From assembly GCF_000963925.1 (NCBI RefSeq), contig NZ_BAMV01000001.1:113493-177492 (forward strand): a stretch of DNA of 64,000 nt, read 5' to 3'. The notes under the pieces are model-generated. The model was not told where the DNA came from. It was given only the letters and a program-made list of their open reading frames with translations, and did not search any database. Source of the stretch: Acetobacter cibinongensis (GTDB taxonomy: Bacteria > Pseudomonadota > Alphaproteobacteria > Acetobacterales > Acetobacteraceae). Made by a program: the position numbers and the translations under genes. Below are positions 18,540-27,137 of the stretch, piece after piece (position 1 is the stretch's first letter; each line of letters opens with the position of its first letter).

Positions 18540-19584
18540 GCACTCCCTCCGGTTTTGAGGACGTATCAACTGTCACTTCCACGGACATCCCAACCCGCAC
18601 TCTGGCCGCCAGCGTCTGGCCGGAGTCAAACGTCAGCTTGACCGGAATACGCTGCACCACCTTTGTGAAGTTGCCAGTAGCATTGTCTGGCTGGATGGGA
18701 GCAAAAGCCACCCCGGTCGCCGGAGCTACTGAATCCACATGCGCCTTTAAACGCTGGCCGGAAAATGTATCCACCCGAATTGTCGCCTGCTGCCCGGCCT
18801 GTAGCTTTGTCAGTTGCGTTTCCTGAAAATTGGCAAGCACATAAGCTTTATGCACGGGCACAACCGCCAGAATAGCTGTGCCCGGTTGCACATAGGTGCC
18901 CACACGCACGCCACGCTCCCCAACAACACCGTCAATCGGCGCTGGAATGGTGCAATAGGACAGATTAAGTTCCGCCTGCTTTTCGTCCCCCTGTGCGCGC
19001 ACGAGAAGACCGCGGGCATGTTCAAGCTGGCCTTTGATCACGGCCAACTGCCGGATAGATGCCTCTACCCCCGCCTGATCAAGCGCTATTGCGGCCTCGA
19101 CCTCTTTTTGATGCGCTTCGGATGACTGCCGCTGCTCAATTGTACCGGCCCCGCCGGAAGACAGAGTGCGATACCGCAGCGCATTCTGCCGCGCAAACAT
19201 CAGGCGGGCCTGATCTGCCTGCACGGCTGCGTGCGCCTGTGTAATCACGGCGTCCTGCCTGCTTAATTCGGCCTCAAGGTTACTGACATCCCCTTGCGCG
19301 GCCTGCCTGTTCCCGCGCGCGACTTCTAAAGCAGCCCGGTAATCGTCATCCTCAATATGGGCGAGTTCCTCCCCTGCATGGACCTGCTCATTGTCCTGCG
19401 CCCTGACACGATCAATTCGTCCGGAAACCTTGGGAGCAACGGTCGGGAAGTCCGCTGTTACGTAGGCATCATTGGTGTACTGGTAAACGCCATCGCCATT
19501 CACCAGTCGCGTGCCACCCCATGCAAGAATAGCAAGAACACTTGCAGCACAACCTGCATAAAGTAGAGGTTTTTTATAAATCAT
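18508..19584 (-). CDS. HlyD/EmrA-type membrane-fusion protein
   Basis: A 358-residue periplasmic adaptor. One N-terminal membrane helix lies at residues 7-26. The lipoyl/barrel-sandwich halves are visible (VSGRIDRVRAQDNEQVHAGEELA near 53 and APIDGVVGERGVRVGTYVQPG near 213), and a coiled-coil hairpin lies between them (residues 85-200). The order and length match EmrA. It links the MFS transporter to the outer-membrane factor. The start is 15 bases after the MFS stop, and the end overlaps the next gene, consistent with one transcript. Confidence 0.9.
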   Translation of the reverse strand: MIYKKPLLYAGCAASVLAILAWGGTRLVNGDGVYQYTNDAYVTADFPTVAPKVSGRIDRVRAQDNEQVHAGEELAHIEDDDYRAALEVARGNRQAAQGDVSNLEAELSRQDAVITQAHAAVQADQARLMFARQNALRYRTLSSGGAGTIEQRQSSEAHQKEVEAAIALDQAGVEASIRQLAVIKGQLEHARGLLVRAQGDEKQAELNLSYCTIPAPIDGVVGERGVRVGTYVQPGTAILAVVPVHKAYVLANFQETQLTKLQAGQQATIRVDTFSGQRLKAHVDSVAPATGVAFAPIQPDNATGNFTKVVQRIPVKLTFDSGQTLAARVRVGMSVEVTVDTSSKPEGVHANDARYVWQ

Positions 19585-19599
19585 GGTCCGATTTCCAAA

Positions 19600-21237
19600 T
19601 TAACGAGCAGGAGTATTGGGAGACGGCGCACGGGGCGGGTAAACGCGGTGCGGCAGCAGCAGATTGATCGCCGCATAGCCAAGGCAGACACAGACCAGCA
19701 CGGCGTAAATATCGTTCAACGCCAACACCAGAGACTGCTCACGCACATAGGTATGGAAAATTTGCAGGCTGTTCCGGGCCACATACCCAGCATCAGGCGA
19801 TGTACCGGAAAGCTGGTGCGCTATAGGATTACCCATCCCCTGCAAAGCCAGAGCCTGCGTGCCATGATGGTCCAGCAACATGGTGGAATGATACTGCTCC
19901 CGCCTGCGGCTAAGTGCCGCAAACAGCGCGTATGCCACAGCATTGGCCAGCCCTTTGAGCATGTTCACCATGCCGGAAATAAATGGGCCATCCGCAGGCC
20001 CCATCGCCATGGTTGCCAGCATCAGGGTCGGGATAACCGTCATCGGTTGGCCGAAAACCTGGAGGATTTGGAGGGGATAGAAATTATCCCGCACCCAGTC
20101 CACCGTCAGCCATGTGCCAAGCCACGCTGATGCAGCAAGACAGAGCATGCCCCCTGCCAGCACAAACCGGCAGTCCACCTTGCGGCTGTTACAAAGCGCG
20201 GCAATTAACGGCAACATGATAAGCTGCGGCAGCGCGACCACCAGTGAAACCGGAGCCGCCTGCACAGGCCTGTAGCCCCGCACGGCCTCCAGATAGGTGG
20301 CGGGAATTTCCGCCATGATGGAGCAGACCGCCAGTATTCCTACAAGCGAGAGCAAAGCAGCCTGAATATTGCGCGAACGCCAGTATTGTATGCGGAAATA
20401 CGGGCTGGGGTGAAACGCCTCATTAATGACGAACACAATAAAGGCCGCCGTTCCCCAAAAGGTCAGGCTGGTAATAAGTGGTGAGCGAAACCAGTCCAGC
20501 CGGTCCCCCTGATACAGCACAGTTACGAGCGAACAGATGGCGGGCAGCCCCACAGCCAGCCCCAGCCAGTTGAATTTTTCAAACCGTTCAAAATGCATGG
20601 GATCACGCGGCAGGCCATACGCCATCATCCCTACGGCAATGGCTGCAAGCGGAATGATCTCCCAATACAGCCAGTGCCAGCCCATCGTTTCAAACCAGAA
20701 GGCCTCCAGCGGCAGGCCCAGATTGGGGCCGAAAGTTGCGCTCATGGCATAGCCACCAATACCAAACACACGGAGCTGCGGCGGCAGATATTTGAGCATG
20801 ACGGTCATCAACACCGGCGGCAGGCAACCTCCGGCCAGTCCCTGAAACGCCCTGAGAATGCAAAGAGATGTCACATCAGGCATGAAGGGAGCCGGAATGG
20901 AAAGCAGCGCCATAACAGCCGTCATGAAGATGGAAAACCGGTAGATTGAAAACGTCATGTAAAACCATGGCGTGAAAGCCATGGCTGCAATATTGAACGC
21001 TTCATAGATGGAGATAAGCCAGCTTCCCTCATCATGCCCAATATGCATCGCCCCCCGAATGTCAGAGAGGCCGATTTCAGTAACATGCTCATTAAAACCC
21101 GCCACATGCACAGCCAGCAGCATACCCAGACAGCCAATGACAGTCCGCAGGCCAAAAGGCGGGATATAGGATGGCAAGGGTGGTGACGCGTGGATAACAG
21201 GCGCACTTGCTGCGTGTGGAGGGATGATGGTCTTCAT
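19600..21237 (-). CDS. DHA2-family MFS multidrug exporter (EmrB-like)
   Basis: A 545-residue inner-membrane protein with about 14 hydrophobic segments, the DHA2 layout. Motifs include DIRGAMHIGHDEGSWLISIYEAFNIAAM near residue 60 and ILRAFQGLAGGCLPPVLMT near 125, where DHA2 proteins have a conserved R-x-xQG-G-G. It uses proton motive force to push hydrophobic drugs, organic acids or similar compounds into the EmrA/outer-membrane duct. It is the first gene of the operon and is transcribed away from a LysR regulator that probably controls it. The real substrate cannot be read from sequence. Confidence 0.9.
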   Translation of the reverse strand: MKTIIPPHAASAPVIHASPPLPSYIPPFGLRTVIGCLGMLLAVHVAGFNEHVTEIGLSDIRGAMHIGHDEGSWLISIYEAFNIAAMAFTPWFYMTFSIYRFSIFMTAVMALLSIPAPFMPDVTSLCILRAFQGLAGGCLPPVLMTVMLKYLPPQLRVFGIGGYAMSATFGPNLGLPLEAFWFETMGWHWLYWEIIPLAAIAVGMMAYGLPRDPMHFERFEKFNWLGLAVGLPAICSLVTVLYQGDRLDWFRSPLITSLTFWGTAAFIVFVINEAFHPSPYFRIQYWRSRNIQAALLSLVGILAVCSIMAEIPATYLEAVRGYRPVQAAPVSLVVALPQLIMLPLIAALCNSRKVDCRFVLAGGMLCLAASAWLGTWLTVDWVRDNFYPLQILQVFGQPMTVIPTLMLATMAMGPADGPFISGMVNMLKGLANAVAYALFAALSRRREQYHSTMLLDHHGTQALALQGMGNPIAHQLSGTSPDAGYVARNSLQIFHTYVREQSLVLALNDIYAVLVCVCLGYAAINLLLPHRVYPPRAPSPNTPAR

Positions 21238-21327
21238 GAGCGCTGATCATCCTGAACCTTAAGCGACCGACAACCCTCATTAAGGGAAAACAACGACTTC
21301 GATTTTCGGAGGAATAAAATCTGGCCA

Positions 21328-22281
21328 ATGCACCAGACAAAATCTATTCTTGGAAGAATGAAAGGGTATGACCTCGACCTGCTGCGCTCTCTTCAGGTGC
21401 TCACTGAAGAAGAAAGCGTCTCCCGTGCGGCCCGCCGCATGAAGATAAGCGAACCAGCCATGAGCCGTCAGCTTACAAAACTGCGCACGGCCTTTGCAGA
21501 CCCCATTCTGGTGCAGGCAGGGCGGCGAATGCTCCCTTCGGCCTTTGCATCATCTATTCTCAGCCAGGTGCAGGATTTGGTCCGCAATGCGGACAGCCTT
21601 CTCGCAACCAGAGCCCTAGCCAATCTTGCCAGCATGGCCCCGACCTTTACTATCCGTGCGAATGATCTGGTCATTGCCGCCCTCGCCCTCCCATTACTGG
21701 AAGCCCTCAAGAAGGAATGCCCTCAATGCGAGGTAATCTGGGCACCGGAGCTAGATGCAGCGCCTTCAGACCCACTGCGGGATGGTGGTGTTGACCTTTA
21801 TATCGGCGCAACAGAACTGATAAAACCTGAAATCCGCCGCCAGACCGTGCTGCGTGACCATATGCGTGGGCTTGTGCGTAAAGGGCATCCTATCCTAGCG
21901 GCTCCCATAACACCGGACAGTCTGGCGCTGTACGACTATATCAGCGTGTCCCGCCGTGGCAGGGCGCGCGGCCCTATCGACTGGATGTTGCAAAACCAAT
22001 ACGGCCTGACCCGTCGCATTGCCATGGTTGTCCCCAACTATCACTGTATGGTTGAAAGCATGAAAGGGACTGACCTGATCCTGCCACTACCGGGACTTGT
22101 CATCAATCATATCTCTCAGGATGCTCTGGGGCTTACCTCTTTTGAATTCCCGTTCTCGCTGCCTGGCATTGAAGCTTTTCAGGCTTGGCATCCTAGGCGG
22201 GATACAGACCCTGTGCATCGCTGGTTGCGGGAAACACTCTTTAGAGTGTCCCGAAAGGTTTTTGAAAATATCGCGGTATAA
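21328..22281 (+). CDS. LysR-family transcriptional regulator
   Basis: A 317-residue LysR protein. The winged-helix domain lies at residues 11-75 (LDLLRSLQVLTEEESVSRAARRMKISEPAMSRQLTKLR), and the periplasmic-binding-like effector domain follows from about 95. The start could also be the ATG at 21358 (MKGYDLDLL), where homology begins; the GGAGG at 21308 is rather far from the first ATG. It is divergent from the drug-efflux operon, with an 90-base shared promoter region, so it most likely controls that pump in response to an unidentified ligand. Confidence 0.88.
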   Translation: MHQTKSILGRMKGYDLDLLRSLQVLTEEESVSRAARRMKISEPAMSRQLTKLRTAFADPILVQAGRRMLPSAFASSILSQVQDLVRNADSLLATRALANLASMAPTFTIRANDLVIAALALPLLEALKKECPQCEVIWAPELDAAPSDPLRDGGVDLYIGATELIKPEIRRQTVLRDHMRGLVRKGHPILAAPITPDSLALYDYISVSRRGRARGPIDWMLQNQYGLTRRIAMVVPNYHCMVESMKGTDLILPLPGLVINHISQDALGLTSFEFPFSLPGIEAFQAWHPRRDTDPVHRWLRETLFRVSRKVFENIAV

Positions 22282-22383
22282 AGACCGAACACAACCACGG
22301 CGCTCGTATCTTCATGGTCATAATACACACCGCCACACGATGCCCCCACCTCAAAACAGGAGCAACATGCTTGCGTCTCGTTT

Positions 22384-23226
22384 TCAACTAAGCGCTTTAA
22401 GCGCAAGATCCGCCACCGCCTTTTGAGTTTCCGGAACAATTCCGTCCTCTATAAACCAAACCGCAGAGAGTCCGCTCCAGGCATGAATCCATTGCAGTAG
22501 CCTGACAGCATCAAGTTTCGCGTGTGAGCTGACAAGCCTGACTCTCTGCTCAAACCGGTGTGGAGATATCGCGTAGGGACGCTGTGAATCCGCAAGATCA
22601 GGATTTAGAAAAAGAGCCGCGAAATCAGCCACTCTCTCCCCGTACAGCCCTTTAGGGTCAATCGCGCACCAGCCTCGAGTTCCAAAATCCAGAACATTGC
22701 CATGGTGAAGATCCCCGTGCAGGGCAAGCTGTTCTTGTGGCGCACTTAACAGGCTATGGGCCTGCCGGGCACAGTTCTGCACCCATTCTGCACTGTGAGA
22801 GGGTGATGCAAGCAAATCAGCGAACCAGCTTTTCAAAGGGCGCATTTGCTCTGGGTGTCGTAGTGGAACTGAGTGTAATAGCTCTGCTGTCTGGCAGAGG
22901 TATCGTGTCGCGTCATCATCCTGATCAGCGTAAACAAGGTCAGCAAGACTACGACCACTCACCGCTCTTTCAAGAAGAAGAGCGCCTTTATCGTGCTCAA
23001 TCACTCGGGCAGCCCCCTGCCCTGCCCACAGCGTCATGAGACAACCACCACGAAGTTCATCAGGGTCAGACGTGACTTTTAACATAATCGGAACGCCATG
23101 CCGAGTAACAGGCAGTAACAGAGAGCTTGCTGTCCGCACAGGCGTACCATCACTCATGAGCTGCCATCGTGACATAGAGGCCGAGGCTGCTAAAAAAAGA
23201 TCTGTATTGTCCATGGTTACTGGCAT
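22384..23226 (-). CDS. APH(6)/hydroxyurea-type antibiotic phosphotransferase
   Basis: A 280-residue kinase-fold protein of the aminoglycoside/hydroxyurea phosphotransferase family (as in StrB/APH(6)). The start at 23226 (MPVTMDNTDLF) is preferred, although the frame is open to 23271 and the best AAGGAGG is 16 bases upstream. The phosphate-transfer loop is LHGDLHHGNVLDFG near residue 185, and the Mg-binding Asp is in WCAIDPKGLYGERVADFA near 205. LKVTSDPDELRGG holds the ATP-binding lysine region. It is predicted to phosphorylate an antibiotic such as streptomycin, or an unknown small molecule. No mobile element is adjacent, so it looks resident rather than newly acquired. Confidence 0.85.
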   Translation of the reverse strand: MPVTMDNTDLFLAASASMSRWQLMSDGTPVRTASSLLLPVTRHGVPIMLKVTSDPDELRGGCLMTLWAGQGAARVIEHDKGALLLERAVSGRSLADLVYADQDDDATRYLCQTAELLHSVPLRHPEQMRPLKSWFADLLASPSHSAEWVQNCARQAHSLLSAPQEQLALHGDLHHGNVLDFGTRGWCAIDPKGLYGERVADFAALFLNPDLADSQRPYAISPHRFEQRVRLVSSHAKLDAVRLLQWIHAWSGLSAVWFIEDGIVPETQKAVADLALKALS

Positions 23227-23292
23227 TTCAAAAATCTTACTACCTCCTTCATAGCATCCACAACGCTGCAACCTGTTTACGCAAATTTTGTA

Positions 23293-24198
23293 TTATTGAC
23301 ATAATAACTCTCGCGTTCTCATTTTTTGTGCTTCTCTATAGGCTGCGGCGCTATGTGCCATTTTAAGGCCTTGCAGGATATGATGATCACGTAAAAGCTG
23401 CGCTGAAACCCATGTACCGCTGGCGTTTTGGCCGTAATGACCCGCGTTTTGCACCTTTGATAGTAGGCGAGCAATATTACCGCGGGACACACCGTAGTGC
23501 TTTGCCATTGCACTGGCACTCCCCAAGTGAATATAGACCCGTCCGTCGTCTGTGGATTTTTCTTTTTGAGCCCTCGTCATTTCGTTAAGAACTGAAATTC
23601 CGATTGTTGTATTGACCAGCGGCGCGATTGAAGGCGGGGGCGCATAATAAAGCGGGTCACGCAGCATACGCCGTGCAAAAATTGGGTGCATATACGTTAG
23701 AATACGTGGATCTGAGTTGACGCGCTCAGCCCGTCCAGCACCATCAATCAGATCTAAACCTTGCAGGCTGATCTGAAGATAAAGGTAAAACATTTTCTCC
23801 GAGAACTCAGTCATACGGTAGGCACGTACACGCTGATCCGCCTGCGGCAGTGCAATAATGTATCCCCGGGCATGGATTTCTTTCAGATAGCTGGTGACCG
23901 TATTCGGGCTGGCTATGCCTATATGTTCGATTTCACGAAAAAGGTTGGTAGCTGAGAGCACTGGTTGAGTGGGGTCAACCTGATGTGAAAAGTGAAGTGC
24001 CAGTGCACCATGCGTCATGACCCAACGCCGTAAATCAGCGACATACCGGACTTCACGCGGCATTTTCCTGTGTATCTCCAGAAGCTTCTGATTACAAAAG
24101 CTCAAGCATTGTGGGAAGCCCGGCAACGCTACTATTTCGTCAGTTGTATATGCTTTTGCAGTGTCGTGACCGGATTTTTCAGAATCAACTGGCATCAT
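23293..24198 (-). CDS. Uncharacterised protein with two winged-helix-like segments
   Basis: A 301-residue soluble protein that I do not recognise as a named family. Two helix-turn-helix-like stretches stand out: IEHIGIASPNTVTSYLKEIHARGYI near residues 88-112 and ASAMAKHYGVSRGNIARLLSKVQNAGHY near 225-253. Both look like recognition helices of winged-helix domains. The middle (YLQISLQGLDLIDGAGRAE, FARRMLRDPLYYAPPPS) is mixed helical. There is no membrane segment or signal peptide. This suggests a DNA-binding regulator. It is transcribed away from the collar/Hint gene at 24492, with a very AT-rich gap between them, so it could control that gene (inference). Confidence 0.6.
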   Translation of the reverse strand: MMPVDSEKSGHDTAKAYTTDEIVALPGFPQCLSFCNQKLLEIHRKMPREVRYVADLRRWVMTHGALALHFSHQVDPTQPVLSATNLFREIEHIGIASPNTVTSYLKEIHARGYIIALPQADQRVRAYRMTEFSEKMFYLYLQISLQGLDLIDGAGRAERVNSDPRILTYMHPIFARRMLRDPLYYAPPPSIAPLVNTTIGISVLNEMTRAQKEKSTDDGRVYIHLGSASAMAKHYGVSRGNIARLLSKVQNAGHYGQNASGTWVSAQLLRDHHILQGLKMAHSAAAYREAQKMRTRELLCQ

Positions 24199-24491
24199 AA
24201 GTGGCCTGCTCGAATGGTAATTCGCTATCCTGAGCGTTTTGCAGAGCTCAGGGAAGGCCTTTGTCGCATTTTTGGTGAAACCTCTTATTTCATTTGCTCT
24301 TCTGGCCGAGCAAGATTAGCATCAAATACACAATAACTGTAAAAATTTAAGAAATTAGGATTTTATTTTAATTTAAAAAGTAAAAAATGCTACTTATTTT
24401 TAATTTTTGTAATTTTAAAATAAGTAATTGTCGTTTTTATATAATAATTTCTTCTTTTTATTCATCTTTAGCGTGAAAGGTATGTATCCAT

Positions 24492-26648
24492 ATGAGTATC
24501 GGATCTTTTGACAACACCCAGAAAACTATAGTGTTGAGGCAGGTGATTGTCGTAAATGATATCGATCCGGCAACAGGAAATTCTTCGGTCATGCCTTTGG
24601 GAATCATCCGAAGCTTTGCTTTTGATCATTTCCTTACGCCTGATACGCTAAGCAGTGAAGGACAGTTGCTGTATCTCTCTGACAATTTAAGACTGTTTTC
24701 CCTGCTGCTGACTGCATACGGCAAGCACGACGCCGGAAACTTTGCTCTTCCAGATTTTTCAGGAAAGGTAGCAATCGGAGCTCAACCCTACACTGCCACA
24801 AGCTACACCGACATCGGGCATACGACTGGTGAAAACGCGACAACTCTTACGCAGGCTCAGCTACCGCCAGCACTGGGAGGGACAAGCCAGTCAATTGATA
24901 ACGCACAGCCGTCCCTCAGTGTGAACTATCTTATTCGTGTGAAGCATGCTCCGTCGGCAGGGGGATTTATGGGAGAGGTGGTTGCCTTTGCCGGATTAGA
25001 GCCGACCATGGCAGGAGACCAGTTTATTCCCGCTCAAGGGCAACTCCTAAAAATTGCTCTGTTCCCTGAATTATTCTCGCTACTCCGCACCACTTACGGC
25101 GGAGACGGAGTGGCAACATTTGCATTACCCGATCTGCGTGGCCGTAGCATTATTGGCTCATCCAACACCGTATCTCTTGGGAGCATCGTGGGCCAAAAAA
25201 CAGTGTCACTGAGTGACGCAAACGCTCCGGTGACTGATGGAGGTCAAGGGTCTTCTTTTGATAATCGTGCGCCGGGCCTCGCGCTGAATTATATTATCTG
25301 CATTGATGGTGCTCCCCCCTATTCTGCCAGCAAGGGCCAAGCTGTTATAGGCGAAGTTCGTGCATATGCAGGAGTAGCGTCCACCATCCCTCAAGGTTGG
25401 GTGCTCGCAAACGGTGCCTTGTTGTCTATTTCCGACCATACGCACCTCTTTGCACTCTTAGGGATAACATATGGAGGCGATGGCCGGAGCAATTTTGCTC
25501 TACCCAATCTGTCAGACACCGTCATTGCAGGCAGTGGTGGCTCGCAGGTTTTTGGAGAAACTTACGGAAAAAATAGCGTCACTTTGCAAGTGTCCGATGC
25601 CGCATGTTTCTGCAAAGGAAGCCTGATACGCACCTCCAAAGGAGACACACCCATCGAAGACATTCAAATTGGTGATGTGGTTGCTGTCTATTATGATAAC
25701 ACTATTAATGGTGCCGTAAGGCGCGTGACGTGGGTGGGGTACTCTCATACCGTTGTCCGGTCACATCTTCCGGACGATCAGGCTGGTTATCCAGTACGTC
25801 TGCTCAAGGACGCGATTGCTGGGGGCATACCTTACAAGGATATGCTCATTACACCTGAGCATTGTCTATTTCTTGATGGACAGTTCGTCCCGGTGCGTAT
25901 GCTTGTCAATGGGCGTTCGATTTTTTTCGATAAAAGCATAACCTCTTACACGTATTATCATATCGAGACAGAAAAGCACTCAGTCATTATGGCAGATGGC
26001 GTCATGACTGAAAGCTATCTCGATACGGGAAACCGTTCTGCATTCCGTCAGAATGGTTCGGTTGTCTCAATAGGGGCACATCGTCATCTAAGCTGGGAAG
26101 AGGCTGCTGCGCCGCTCAACACATCGCGTTTTTTTGTGGAGCCCCTGTTTCAGAAACTCACTTCTCGTGCTGAAACCCTAGACCATGCATACCAACCCTG
26201 CGAGCAGCGTCTCACAGACAATACTGGTTTACACCTTGTCACCCAGACTGGCAGCATTCTGTACCCCATACGAAAAGAAAATGATCGTACCCTGTTCATA
26301 ATCCCAACCGGCATTGAAACCGTTCAGATTGTCTCTCGTGCCAGCCGACCATACGATACTATTGGCCCGTTTATGGATGACCGCCGGGTGCTTGGTGTAT
26401 TAGTTGGGGCTGTTCAGCTCTTCGAAGGACATGCAACGAAAACAGTAACGTTGCATCTAAACGACGCAAACCTTTCTGGATGGAATAATGTTGAAGATGG
26501 CATGATGCGCTGGACAAATGGTAACGCGCTGCTGCCTCTCGGCCCTCGTCCGGTTAACGCTATTGCAATCATGGCTCTTCAGATCCATTCGGCAGGCCCC
26601 TATTTAGCATCAGACGCCCAGCCTGACCTTACCGCTCTGCAAGCATAA
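24492..26648 (+). CDS. Triple phage tail-collar-like protein fused to a Hint domain
   Basis: A 718-residue protein. Residues 1-360 hold three copies of a tail-collar/microcystin-dependent-protein-like unit, each with LFSLL-TYGGDG--FALPDL type cores (near 75, 200 and 320) and the SFDN-xPGLALNYIICI closing line. A Hint domain starts at CFCKGSLIRTSKGDTPIEDIQIGDVV (Cys372) and includes MLITPEHCLFLDG near 455. The remaining ~190 residues match the tail of the AIDA/Hint protein at 5701 (SYLDTGNR, GPFMDDRRVLGVLVG, RWTNGNALL, ending AGPYL). There is no signal peptide, so export route and role are unknown. AAAGG precedes the ATG by 12 bases, and the upstream DNA is very AT-rich. Confidence 0.82.
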   Translation: MSIGSFDNTQKTIVLRQVIVVNDIDPATGNSSVMPLGIIRSFAFDHFLTPDTLSSEGQLLYLSDNLRLFSLLLTAYGKHDAGNFALPDFSGKVAIGAQPYTATSYTDIGHTTGENATTLTQAQLPPALGGTSQSIDNAQPSLSVNYLIRVKHAPSAGGFMGEVVAFAGLEPTMAGDQFIPAQGQLLKIALFPELFSLLRTTYGGDGVATFALPDLRGRSIIGSSNTVSLGSIVGQKTVSLSDANAPVTDGGQGSSFDNRAPGLALNYIICIDGAPPYSASKGQAVIGEVRAYAGVASTIPQGWVLANGALLSISDHTHLFALLGITYGGDGRSNFALPNLSDTVIAGSGGSQVFGETYGKNSVTLQVSDAACFCKGSLIRTSKGDTPIEDIQIGDVVAVYYDNTINGAVRRVTWVGYSHTVVRSHLPDDQAGYPVRLLKDAIAGGIPYKDMLITPEHCLFLDGQFVPVRMLVNGRSIFFDKSITSYTYYHIETEKHSVIMADGVMTESYLDTGNRSAFRQNGSVVSIGAHRHLSWEEAAAPLNTSRFFVEPLFQKLTSRAETLDHAYQPCEQRLTDNTGLHLVTQTGSILYPIRKENDRTLFIIPTGIETVQIVSRASRPYDTIGPFMDDRRVLGVLVGAVQLFEGHATKTVTLHLNDANLSGWNNVEDGMMRWTNGNALLPLGPRPVNAIAIMALQIHSAGPYLASDAQPDLTALQA

Positions 26649-27137
26649 AATAGTATGAACTGCGTGATCCTAAGCCGTGGGATTTCATTCTTTGACACAG
26701 AAAATAAGGGCGACAGCGTTATGGGTCACTAACATGCAGGGGGAAAATCTCTTTTTTGGCAGTGACGGGGCGTTCTGTGTCTGGAAACCTACGCAGAGTT
26801 ATAATTACTCAACAAGCAGCTACGGCCCTAGCCTCACACCTCCGATCTAGACCATTTTCACGGAAGACGACATTTCACTGCCGTCAGGCCAGTCCAGGAC
26901 CTTGGGAACCCGACCTCCCTACCCAGAACACCGTCACTTTGTTGAGAAAGCTGTCCTTTATGAGGAACAACGATATCACTGGCGACCAAAAATTATCTAG
27001 CCATGGCCTAAAACGCCTTAATGGCTAGACCCTCTTTACCCAAGCAAACCAACCGAAAGGATCTTCTCAGCAGATCTGCTTCCGTTGTTGATTTCTCCTG
27101 CAAAAAGGCAGACCCTCATTGCGATAGTTTTCTATTC
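26649..27137. other. Intergenic region with a possible interrupted small gene
   Basis: No intact gene is visible. An ATG at 26734 opens a frame of 38 codons, a TAG at 26848, then 49 more codons in the same frame to a TAG at 27000 (ending EEQRYHWRPKII). The two halves look protein-like but match nothing I know. A small gene broken by one amber codon is possible. Confidence 0.35.
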
